Below, piece by piece: positions 15,279-21,160 of a stretch of DNA of 36,126 nt. Origin of the DNA: Clostridia bacterium (GTDB taxonomy: Bacteria; Bacillota; Clostridia; Oscillospirales; UBA644); contig JAGASR010000012.1 in the NCBI GenBank assembly GCA_017621705.1, forward strand, positions 1-36,126, given 5' to 3'. The position numbers were made by a program, and so were the translations under genes. Positions within the stretch are counted from its first letter, which is position 1, and every line of letters begins with the position of its first letter. Under the pieces are notes generated by a model that was not told the DNA's origin, searched no databases, and worked only from the letters and a program-made list of their open reading frames with translations.

Positions 15279-15905
15279 TGAGGAAAACAGAACGAGAGCT
15301 AGCTTCTGACGGTAAAGCGGCTCACGTAAAAGGCGCAGATCATCTTCATTTGAAATAAAACCGCACTCGACAAGAACAGCCGTATTCTCAACATGTTCGG
15401 TAAGATAGACCGAAGACGGAGCTTTTTTGACGTCGCGCAATCTGTTGACAAGCCCCGAAGCCCCGACTGCGGCATGGATATTGTTAGCGACAGTCTCGCT
15501 CGCGGCGGCTTTATGACCGTAAAAGACCTGAAAGCCCTTGTCGTTTTTTCCCGTCGAACTGTTCATATGGATCATGACGAATACGGCAGACGGATATTTT
15601 GCGGCAAGATCGGCGCGGGAAAGGATATCCGCACGTTTGGAAAAAGAAGACGGATCTCCGTCGGTGTCATCATCGAAGGAACGGGTCAGTATAAAATCGG
15701 TATCGGCAAGATAAAAAAGCTCTGCAAGTTTCAGAGACAGATCGAGGTTAAGATCTTTTTCGAGAGTTCCGTCGAGCCCGACAGCGCCTCCGTCCGTTCC
15801 TCCGTGACCGGCATCAATGATAAAAGTCGGCTGATTTTCGGCAGAAATCGGGACTGAAAAGAAAAAGACCATAAAAAAAGATAAAAAAAACACAAATGTT
15901 TTCAT
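15264..15905 (-). CDS. N-acetylmuramoyl-L-alanine amidase, CwlD-like, secreted
   Basis: Zinc amidase of the Amidase_3 family that cleaves the bond between muramic acid and L-alanine in peptidoglycan. Residues 1-22 form a signal peptide ending SAE. The zinc and catalytic residues are H34 (IIDAGHGG), E49 (GTLEKDLN), H113 (VMIHMNSS) and E180 ([10 protein letters not shown]). With only the catalytic domain and 213 residues it resembles CwlD, which helps make muramic-delta-lactam in the spore cortex. That role fits sigG elsewhere in the window but is inferred from size and type. AAGGAG precedes the start by seven bases. The 3' end overlaps the convergent oxidoreductase gene by 15 bases. Confidence 0.9.
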   Translation of the reverse strand: MKTFVFFLSFFMVFFFSVPISAENQPTFIIDAGHGGTDGGAVGLDGTLEKDLNLDLSLKLAELFYLADTDFILTRSFDDDTDGDPSSFSKRADILSRADLAAKYPSAVFVMIHMNSSTGKNDKGFQVFYGHKAAASETVANNIHAAVGASGLVNRLRDVKKAPSSVYLTEHVENTAVLVECGFISNEDDLRLLREPLYRQKLALVLFSSLLEG

Positions 15906-15923
15906 TTTTTTCTCCTTAGGGGA

Positions 15924-15952
15924 TTGAAATTTCCAAGAAAATATAGTATAAT
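15924..15952 (+). promoter_or_regulatory. Sigma-A promoter for efp
   Basis: TTGAAA (15924-15929) and TATAAT (15947-15952) are separated by 17 bases. Transcription would start near 15959 and the ribosome binding site GGAGG lies at 15983-15987. The promoter lies just upstream of, and divergent from, the amidase gene start. Confidence 0.8.
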
Positions 15953-15995
15953 AGATAGAGAATTACATGATAATAAGTTTTTGGAGGTTATATTA

Positions 15996-16553
15996 ATGTA
16001 TTCTGCAGGCGATTTCAGGAACGGTCTTACCTTCGAGATGGACGACACTGTTTACTCTGTCGTTGAGTTCCAGCATGTTAAACCCGGTAAAGGCGCAGCT
16101 TTCGTTAGAACAAAAATCAGAAATGTTGTAACAGGCAGCGTTGTTGAAAGAACTTTCAACCCCACAGAAAAATTCCCCGCTGCTTTCGTTGAAAGAAAAG
16201 ATATGGAATATCTTTACAACGACGGCGAGCTCTACTACTTCATGGATACCGAATCTTTCGAACAGGTACCCCTTAATGCGGATATTCTTCCCGACAACTT
16301 CAAGTTCGTTAAAGAAAACACCGTTGTTAAGATCCTTTCCGTTAAAGGTAAAGTATTCTCCGTTGAACCCCCGTTCTTTATGGATCTTCAGGTCACCGAG
16401 ACCGAACCCGCTGTTAGAGGCGATACCTCTACCAACGCTCTCAAATATGCTACTCTCGAAACCGGCGCAGAGATCAGAGTTCCCCTCTTCATCGAAGAAG
16501 GCGAAATGATCAGAATCGATACCAGAACCGGCGAATATCTCGAAAGAGCATAA
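15996..16553 (+). CDS. efp: Translation elongation factor P
   Basis: Relieves ribosome stalling at consecutive prolines. The three beta domains are all present in 185 residues, the standard EF-P length. The loop PGKGAAFV carries K32, the lysine that is modified in Bacillus (5-aminopentanol type); no genes for the E. coli-type beta-lysylation (epmA, epmB) are nearby. The C-terminal signature ([29 protein letters not shown] region) is intact. The ATG at 15996 has GGAGG nine bases upstream; a longer in-frame reading from 15924 overlaps the promoter. Codon bias is strong. The stop codon lies in the first hairpin of the repeat array that follows. Confidence 0.97.
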   Translation: MYSAGDFRNGLTFEMDDTVYSVVEFQHVKPGKGAAFVRTKIRNVVTGSVVERTFNPTEKFPAAFVERKDMEYLYNDGELYYFMDTESFEQVPLNADILPDNFKFVKENTVVKILSVKGKVFSVEPPFFMDLQVTETEPAVRGDTSTNALKYATLETGAEIRVPLFIEEGEMIRIDTRTGEYLERA

Positions 16554-16685
16554 GGAACGCTGCGCGTTCCTTGAAGTAAAGACCTTTGGTCTTTCTTCTG
16601 AACTATTTGTAGAACGCTGCGCGTTCCTTGAAGTAAAAAGTCTACGACTTTTTCTTCTTTGCTGTTGGTTGAACGCTGCGCGTTC
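16552..16685. repeat. Imperfect ~58-bp tandem repeat of 3-nt-loop hairpins after efp
   Basis: Five hairpins, each with a 3-base loop: AAGGAACGC-TGC-GCGTTCCTT (16552-16572), AAAGACC-TTT-GGTCTTT (16578-16594), GAACGC-TGC-GCGTTC (16612-16626), AAAAAGTC-TAC-GACTTTTT (16635-16653) and GAACGC-TGC-GCGTTC (16671-16685). The GAACGC hairpins recur at 57 and 59 bases. The link CCTTGAAGTAAA between GAACGC and the second hairpin is identical in both full units, while the second hairpin changes sequence but keeps pairing. The first stem includes the last two bases of the efp stop codon. The 237-base gap contains no gene. Confidence 0.8.
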
Positions 16686-16729
16686 CTTTTGAATGCTTTG
16701 AGTTCATTGTATCAAAAAAATATCAGATT

Positions 16730-16756
16730 GACAGAAGCCCGTTAAGGGCTTTTGTC
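16730..16756 (+). terminator. Probable intrinsic terminator of the efp transcript
   Basis: GACAGAAGCCC (16730-16740) pairs with GGGCTTTTGTC (16746-16756) with one G-U, around a GTTAA loop. The core AAGCCC...GGGCTT is followed by TTTG, a short U-run. It lies 34 bases before the next gene's ATG, so it may be an attenuator between efp and that gene rather than a full stop. Confidence 0.55.
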
Positions 16757-16790
16757 ATAATAAAAAGTTTAAGCAGACAGGGAAAAACTT

Positions 16791-17294
16791 ATGAAAAAAA
16801 GTGAAGAATTCATCAAACTTGAAGAGCAGTTCCGCAATTTAAGAGACAGCGGAGAGATAAAAGGAGAGGTTCTTGAGTTTACGGAAGATATGTTCGGTCT
16901 TCTCAACAAGACGGAAATGCGTCTTAACGAGATGGAAGAACGTCTTTTGAAGCTCGAAGATTTTTCTGATATTCTCAGCATGGATCTCTACGAGATTCAG
17001 GCGGCATTACTGCAAAAAATTGAAAAAGACGAACTTGCCGCTCAGTTGGACGAATTCGGAGACTTCTCCGACGATGATGACGATCTCGACCTCTTTGCGG
17101 ATATGCACGACGAGAACTGTTCGTGCCATGACCACGATCACGACCACGATAAAGAAGATGAAGACGACGAAAACGCAACCTTTATCCGTTGCCCGTTTTG
17201 TAATACGCTCATTTTCCTCGGCGGTGAGGAAGGCGAAGATATCACTTGCCCGTTCTGCGGCGAAGCATTCTTAAAAAGCGATGTTTCGTTCTGA
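16791..17294 (+). CDS. Coiled-coil and zinc-ribbon protein with His/Asp-rich linker
   Basis: Cytosolic protein of 167 residues. Residues ~1-85 are helical and heptad-like (KLEEQFRNLRDSGEI..., LNEMEERLLKLEDF), probably a coiled coil. Residues ~86-130 are extremely acidic and contain a run of alternating His-Asp with a CSC pair, a likely metal-binding patch. Residues 134-156 form a zinc ribbon with two CPFC pairs (C134/C137, C153/C156). The layout resembles the clostridial proteins named after the CD1247 N-terminal domain, whose function is unknown. It follows efp after 237 bases and ends at a bidirectional terminator. The start at 16791 is supported only by a weak purine-rich site (GGGAAAA). 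Confidence 0.7.
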   Translation: MKKSEEFIKLEEQFRNLRDSGEIKGEVLEFTEDMFGLLNKTEMRLNEMEERLLKLEDFSDILSMDLYEIQAALLQKIEKDELAAQLDEFGDFSDDDDDLDLFADMHDENCSCHDHDHDHDKEDEDDENATFIRCPFCNTLIFLGGEEGEDITCPFCGEAFLKSDVSF

Positions 17295-17333
17295 TAATCA
17301 TATTAATATGATTAAAAATCAAAAATAAAACCG

Positions 17334-17367
17334 AAAGAGCCTTCTCATAACGAGAAAGCTCTTTTTT
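17334..17367. terminator. Bidirectional terminator between convergent genes
   Basis: AAAGAGC (17334-17340) pairs with GCTCTTT (17358-17364), with an inner TTCTC/GAGAA stem, followed by T-rich sequence. A-rich sequence on the other side lets it also end the minus-strand lipoprotein gene. Confidence 0.85.
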
Positions 17368-17383
17368 ATATTATAATTCAATT

Positions 17384-18154
17384 TTATTTTTCGTGAAGTT
17401 TGAGGAAATAGACGTCATTTCCCGCATACGGCATTTCGAACATCAAACAACCGTATTCCGCATATGTCGCAATGCCGGGCTGGATAACGAAAACCATCGC
17501 TTTGTCCGTAAGATAAAATTCCGTTCCGTAAATCGCGCTGTTAAGAATATCGACGTAACCGTCAACAAAACGCTCGGGGAATTCTTCCGCAACGGATGTA
17601 AAACCGAGGAAAAGAAGCTTCAGAACGTCTTCACCCGTGCCGGTGATGATCTCGTCTGCATAAAGAGGAAGACCGACAGACATATCGTAAACGTCAGCGT
17701 AAATTTCCTGGCCGCTGAAATCTCCGTAATTCTCATCAAAATCGCGTTTGATAGACATGAAGCAGTTTGTGTTGTACGTTATTTCGCAGGACTCGATAAA
17801 AGTGTATTTTTCAAAAGTCTCGGGATCAAGAGAATACGCTTCTGCTGCTGCCGTTTCGAATTCCGCCTTGACGGCATCTATATAATCCTGTGCGCTGTCC
17901 GCATACATCTTGTTGATCTCAACGACATTCTCGAGCCCTTCGGGATTTGATATTATCGGATATTCAACGCTGATAAATATAAGCTCCGTGCCGTCTTCCG
18001 CAGTAACACTATCTGTGACGGTCTGCATGGAGGCTTCATATACGGTCGATCTCGGAACCGTTTCAAGCTCAAACTCAGGTGTATCGTCAGAAGAACAGCC
18101 GACATATGATATAATAATTAATAATGAAATCAAAAGCAAAATAAATCTTTTCAT
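17384..18154 (-). CDS. Lipoprotein with DUF4163/DUF3298 (RsiV-like) domain
   Basis: Predicted lipoprotein of 256 residues. An N-terminal lipoprotein signal peptide ends in ISYVGC, giving a lipidated cysteine at about residue 20. The rest resembles the extracellular DUF4163 plus DUF3298 pair seen in RsiV-type anti-sigma factors and lysozyme-binding proteins: an N-terminal VEYPIISN strand, a central YNTNCFMSIKRDF segment and a C-terminal DVYDMSVG...LTDKAMVFVIQPGIATYAEYG stretch. There is no cytoplasmic sigma-binding domain and no sigma gene beside it, so it is not itself an anti-sigma factor; ligand binding at the cell surface is an inference. The ATG at 18154 has GGAG six bases upstream; the TTG at 18166 lies ahead of that site. 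Confidence 0.75.
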   Translation of the reverse strand: MKRFILLLISLLIIISYVGCSSDDTPEFELETVPRSTVYEASMQTVTDSVTAEDGTELIFISVEYPIISNPEGLENVVEINKMYADSAQDYIDAVKAEFETAAAEAYSLDPETFEKYTFIESCEITYNTNCFMSIKRDFDENYGDFSGQEIYADVYDMSVGLPLYADEIITGTGEDVLKLLFLGFTSVAEEFPERFVDGYVDILNSAIYGTEFYLTDKAMVFVIQPGIATYAEYGCLMFEMPYAGNDVYFLKLHEK

Positions 18155-18186
18155 TCGGTACTCCAAAAATGATATTATAATATGTA

Positions 18187-18215
18187 ATTATAGCATGTTT
18201 ACCACTCGATGTCAA
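18187..18215 (-). promoter_or_regulatory. Perfect-consensus sigma-A promoter for the lipoprotein gene
   Basis: On the minus strand TTGACA (18215-18210) and TATAAT (18192-18187) are 17 bases apart. The start site would be near 18180, with GGAG and the ATG at 18154 following. Confidence 0.85.
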
Positions 18216-18299
18216 GCATCTTTATTTTTGCACATTAAAGCATAAATACAAATGATTTTGCCAATTCTATGAACTTTTTGTTTTTTCAAACTTTGGATA

Positions 18300-18328
18300 T
18301 TGACATATAGAATTTTAGATGATATAAT
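18300..18328 (+). promoter_or_regulatory. Perfect-consensus sigma-A promoter for the first surface-protein gene
   Basis: TTGACA (18300-18305) and TATAAT (18323-18328) are separated by 17 bases. The start site would lie near 18335, inside a 12-bp tandem repeat. The ~70-base leader ends in AAGGAGGA, close to a perfect Shine-Dalgarno sequence, consistent with very high expression. Confidence 0.88.
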
Positions 18329-18350
18329 TGAATATGTGATTGAATATGTG
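18327..18350. repeat. Two adjacent 12-bp direct repeats across the transcription start
   Basis: ATTGAATATGTG occurs twice with no gap (18327-18338 and 18339-18350). The first copy overlaps the last bases of the -10 box and both cover the expected start site. A small hairpin follows (AAAAAC-GAT-GTTTTT, about 18351-18365). The repeats could be a regulator site or an early-leader feature. Confidence 0.8.
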
Positions 18351-18403
18351 AAAAACGATGTTTTTCCAAAATCAAATTCTAATATTTCTCAAGGAGGAAA
18401 AAA

Positions 18404-19552
18404 ATGAGAAAAGTATCTCTTATCGTAGCTATCGCTATGGTAATCTCTGTTTTCGCTTCTATCGGTGCTTTCGCACACGTTGATGGTCAGAGAGAACAGT
18501 ACGAATGGGTTGTTCCCCATATCAACTCTGAAAACCCCGCAATCAATTTCGACGGTATCGTTGATCTCGAAGGCGAATGGAAAGGCGCTCTCTGCGTTTC
18601 TATCGACTTCTCCGAAGACTCCGACACTTACGAAGAAGTTACCCTCTGGCCCCAGGGCGTTTGGAACGGCGACTTCAACTTCAACACCTATGATGAATGT
18701 GATCCCATGTGGAACATGACCATCAACACCTACTTCCTTTGGGATGAAGCTGGTCTTTACATGGCTTCCAAATGTGATGACATGAAAGTTACCAACGGTG
18801 GTTACTACAACGCTGAAGAATACATCAACTACCTCGCAGGTAGAGTTGATTCTTACTCCGGCGCTCTCGGTTGCCACTTTGAACCCATGATCGTTTGCTC
18901 TGACTCTGACACTGCATACGTTCACGACAAAGGCGGTCACTGGCCCAACTTCTTCATGGGTACCATCCCCGCTGGCGTTCCCTGCTTCACCATCGATGAC
19001 TGCGGTACTGACTCTGCAGACCCCAACCCCAATGATATCACCAAAGCTGTTAAACACGCTCAGGTTCTTAACACCACCGCTGATGCTAACGGTTTCTACT
19101 CCTTCAGCCAGGAAATCTTCCTTCCCTGGGATTACATCAACTATGACATGAACGATGACGGCGAACCCGAACAGTACGGTAACGTTGGTACCGCTGGTAC
19201 TACCTTCACCGCTGGTCTTATCTACTCCGTTCGTTCTTCCGATGAACTCCAGACCAGAATGAAGCTCACCAACGCTAGAGGTTGGGCTAACTATGACTTC
19301 TACGCTCTCTCTGCTACTCCCGCAGAAAAATCTGACAAAGTAGTTGAAGATGCTCCCGTAGTTGAAGAACCCGAAGTTGAAGAACCCGAAGTTGAAGTTG
19401 AAACCGAAGTTGAGACTGAAGTTGAAGTTGAGACCGAAGTTGAAGAAACTCCCGCTCCTTCCAACCCCTCTACTGCTGACGTAAGCGTTCTCTTCTACGC
19501 TCTCGCTGCTATCTCCGCTATCGGCGGTATCTCTGTTTTCAAGAGAAAATAA
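18404..19552 (+). CDS. Secreted CBM9-like surface protein with acidic stalk and C-terminal anchor, copy 1
   Basis: Protein of 382 residues. Residues 1-24 are a Sec signal peptide (cleavage after AFA). Residues ~25-305 form one globular domain with CBM9/DOMON-like features: FDGIVDLEGEWKGA near the start, INTYFLWDEAGLYMASKCDD in the middle and EIFLPWDYINYD...GTTFTAGLIYSVRSS near the end, suggesting carbohydrate binding. A stalk of Glu-Val and Glu-Pro repeats (about 316-350) and a tail NPSTAD, a ~20-residue hydrophobic helix and KRK follow, like a sortase-type cell-wall sorting signal with an unusual core. Codon use is extremely biased, and with the consensus promoter and AAGGAGGA site this suggests an abundant envelope protein. 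The ligand is unknown. Confidence 0.8.
   Translation: MRKVSLIVAIAMVISVFASIGAFAHVDGQREQYEWVVPHINSENPAINFDGIVDLEGEWKGALCVSIDFSEDSDTYEEVTLWPQGVWNGDFNFNTYDECDPMWNMTINTYFLWDEAGLYMASKCDDMKVTNGGYYNAEEYINYLAGRVDSYSGALGCHFEPMIVCSDSDTAYVHDKGGHWPNFFMGTIPAGVPCFTIDDCGTDSADPNPNDITKAVKHAQVLNTTADANGFYSFSQEIFLPWDYINYDMNDDGEPEQYGNVGTAGTTFTAGLIYSVRSSDELQTRMKLTNARGWANYDFYALSATPAEKSDKVVEDAPVVEEPEVEEPEVEVETEVETEVEVETEVEETPAPSNPSTADVSVLFYALAAISAIGGISVFKRK
19361..19450 (+). repeat. In-frame Glu-Val/Glu-Pro coding repeats, copy 1 stalk
   Basis: Short repeats of GTTGAA, GAACCC and GAAACC-type units encode an alternating acidic stalk. All units are multiples of three bases, so slippage would change the stalk length without breaking the frame. 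The unit order differs from that of the second gene. Confidence 0.8.
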
Positions 19553-19582
19553 TTAGTTAAATAATTTAATTTAACTTTATAC

Positions 19583-19616
19583 AAAGAACAGTCCTCTTTC
19601 GAGGGCTGTTCTTTTT
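19583..19616 (+). terminator. Intrinsic terminator of surface-protein gene 1
   Basis: AAGAACAGTCCTC and GAGGGCTGTTCTT pair around a TTTC loop with one G-U, followed by TTTTT. The same terminator is repeated after gene 2. The rest of the 288-base gap up to 19840 contains only the promoter and leader of gene 2. Confidence 0.92.
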
Positions 19617-19731
19617 GCTTTGGGATCAGGCTTTCCGTCAAAACAAACAAAAAACAGAGAAAAACAAACTTCGATTTTGTCGTTCAAATAAAAAAATTCA
19701 TAAACATAAACCATATATCCGTAAATGAGTA

Positions 19732-19760
19732 TTGACAAGTACAAAGTTTTATTGTATAAT
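19732..19760 (+). promoter_or_regulatory. Perfect-consensus sigma-A promoter for the second surface-protein gene
   Basis: TTGACA (19732-19737) and TATAAT (19755-19760) are separated by 17 bases. The start would be near 19767. Unlike copy 1 there is no 12-bp tandem repeat, so the upstream regions of the twin genes differ although their 3' ends are the same. Confidence 0.88.
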
Positions 19761-19775
19761 ACCATAGTGAAAGAA

Positions 19776-19812
19776 GTTGGCTCTATACACCATTTTTTTG
19801 GAAAAAGCCGAC
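19776..19812 (+). promoter_or_regulatory. 5'-leader hairpin of surface-protein gene 2
   Basis: GTTGGCT (19776-19782) pairs with AGCCGAC (19806-19812) with one G-U, and CCATTTTTTTGGAA in the loop can pair further. It lies within about ten bases of the predicted mRNA 5' end, a typical place for a stabilising stem-loop. TTAGGAGG follows at about 19824. Confidence 0.5.
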
Positions 19813-19840
19813 ATTATAATTTTTTAGGAGGAAAAATCCA

Positions 19841-21028
19841 ATGAAAAAACTCGCAATTGCTCTTGCTCTCGCGATCGTTCTTTCTCTCGGTCTCTCCGTA
19901 GTTGCTAACGCATACGTAGACGGCGTAAGAGAACAGTATGAATGGAACGTTCCCAAGATCAACCCCGAAAACCCTGCTATCGTATTTGATGGCGACGTTG
20001 ACCTCGAAGGCGAATGGAAAGGCGCTGTTTGCGTACCCCTCGATGCTTCTCCCAACTCCGATACTTACGAAGAGATCACTCTCTGGTCTCCCGCAGTTTG
20101 GACCGGCGGCGCATATGACTTCGGTTCTTTCGACGAAATGGATGATGCTTTCAAAATCACCATCAACACCTACTATCTCTGGGATGATGCTGGTCTCTAC
20201 ATCGCATCCACCTGTGACAACCTCACCGCTTACAACGGCGTTTACACTGTAAACGAATACCTCAAGAGCCGTGACGGTGCTAACGGTTATACCGATGCTT
20301 ACGACTATACCGGTATGTACGGTCACAGCTTCGAACCCATGATCTACTACGGCACAGAATCCACTTCCGGTTACCACTGGCCCTACTTCTTCATCGGTTC
20401 CGTTGAAGGCGGCGACGCTTGGATGGACTACGGTGTAACTTCTTGCTCCAACTGGGCTAACACCGCATTCACCGCTGAAAAAGGCAACCCCGACAAAGAT
20501 CACGCTATCGCTAAACAGATCCGTTCTATCGGTAACGTTACCGCTGAACCCGATGCTGAAGGCTACAGACACTGGGATCTCGAAATCTTCCTTCCCTGGG
20601 AATACCTCAACTCCGCAGTTGATGAAAACGGCGCTCTTTATCAGAATGCTGAACACGGCAAAGCTGGCTCCAGCTTCGCAATCGGCGCTATCTGGGGCGT
20701 AAGAAACGCTGCTGAAGACGGCGCTGCTGCAGGCGTACGTGTACGTATGTCTCAGACTCAGGGTTGGGCTAACCCCGACATCTACTACCTCTCCGCTACT
20801 CCCGCAGAAAAATCTGACAAAGTAGTTGAAGATGCTCCCGTAGTTGAAGAACCCGAAGTAGAAGTTGAAGTAGAAGTTGAAGAACCCGAAGTAGAAGTTG
20901 AAGTTGAAACCGAAGTTGAAGAAACTCCCGCTCCCTCCAACCCCTCTACTGCTGACGTAAGCGTTCTCTTCTACGCTCTCGCTGCTATCTCCGCTATCGG
21001 CGGTATCTCTGTTTTCAAGAGAAAATAA
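19841..21028 (+). CDS. Secreted CBM9-like surface protein with acidic stalk and C-terminal anchor, copy 2
   Basis: Tandem paralogue of the preceding gene, 395 residues. The signal peptide (1-24) ends in ANA; the mature N-terminus starts YVDGVREQYEW, close to HVDGQREQYEW in copy 1. The CBM9-like domain has FDGDVDLEGEWKGA, INTYYLWDDAGLYIAS and EIFLPWEYLN. The stalk has more Val-Glu pairs, and the tail NPSTAD, hydrophobic helix and KRK is the same as in copy 1. The domains differ at many positions while the tails are almost identical in DNA, so the two proteins share an anchor but probably differ in ligand. The ribosome binding site is AGGAGG. Each copy has its own promoter and terminator. Confidence 0.8.
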   Translation: MKKLAIALALAIVLSLGLSVVANAYVDGVREQYEWNVPKINPENPAIVFDGDVDLEGEWKGAVCVPLDASPNSDTYEEITLWSPAVWTGGAYDFGSFDEMDDAFKITINTYYLWDDAGLYIASTCDNLTAYNGVYTVNEYLKSRDGANGYTDAYDYTGMYGHSFEPMIYYGTESTSGYHWPYFFIGSVEGGDAWMDYGVTSCSNWANTAFTAEKGNPDKDHAIAKQIRSIGNVTAEPDAEGYRHWDLEIFLPWEYLNSAVDENGALYQNAEHGKAGSSFAIGAIWGVRNAAEDGAAAGVRVRMSQTQGWANPDIYYLSATPAEKSDKVVEDAPVVEEPEVEVEVEVEEPEVEVEVETEVEETPAPSNPSTADVSVLFYALAAISAIGGISVFKRK

Positions 21029-21093
21029 TTAGTTAAATAACTTTATTTAACTTTATACAAAGAACAGTCCTCTTTCGAGGGCTGTTCTTTTTT
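20795..21093 (+). repeat. 3' block shared with the first surface-protein gene, copy 2
   Basis: Second copy of the block described at 19313-19616, covering the end of the globular domain, the stalk (20843-20926), the anchor, the short 3' untranslated region and the terminator. The stalk has extra GTAGAA units not found in copy 1. Confidence 0.85.
21059..21093 (+). terminator. Intrinsic terminator of surface-protein gene 2
   Basis: Same stem as the terminator after gene 1 (AAGAACAGTCCTC, TTTC loop, GAGGGCTGTTCTT), followed by TTTTTT. The uxaC promoter starts only four bases further on. Confidence 0.92.
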
Positions 21094-21096
21094 CTA

Positions 21097-21126
21097 TTGA
21101 CAAATAGGGTAAAAACGTGATATAAT
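21097..21126 (+). promoter_or_regulatory. Sigma-A promoter for uxaC
   Basis: TTGACA (21097-21102) and TATAAT (21121-21126) are 18 bases apart. The start would be near 21133, with the ribosome binding site GGAAGGTG before the ATG at 21161. No operator palindrome for a uronate regulator was recognised. Confidence 0.8.
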
Positions 21127-21160
21127 CAGTAAAAGACATTTTACTGGAAGGTGTAATTTT

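Larger units (their letters stand above)
19313..19616 (+). repeat. 3' block shared with the second surface-protein gene, copy 1
   Basis: From the codons for SATPAEKSDK to the end of the terminator, this block is nearly identical to 20795-21093 at the DNA level. The first ~65 bases are the same, the stalk repeats differ in number and the C-terminal anchor coding sequence differs at one silent base (CTCCT/CTCCC). The untranslated TTAGTTAAATAA and the terminator are also shared. Identity in third positions and non-coding bases points to a recent duplication or gene conversion. Confidence 0.85.

Noticed and set aside
16552..16685. Possible short CRISPR array
   Set aside because: The repeats are only ~15-bp palindromes with variable hairpins between them rather than unique spacers, and no cas gene is present.
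16728..16761. Promoter TTGACA...CATAAT before the zinc-ribbon gene
   Set aside because: The spacing is 22 bases and the bases between form the probable terminator stem.
17384..18154. Anti-sigma factor RsiV
   Set aside because: No cytoplasmic sigma-binding segment or partner sigma gene; the protein is a lipoprotein with only the outer domain.
18404..21028. S-layer protein pair
   Set aside because: No SLH or CWB2 cell-wall-binding modules are present; only high expression and surface location are suggested.
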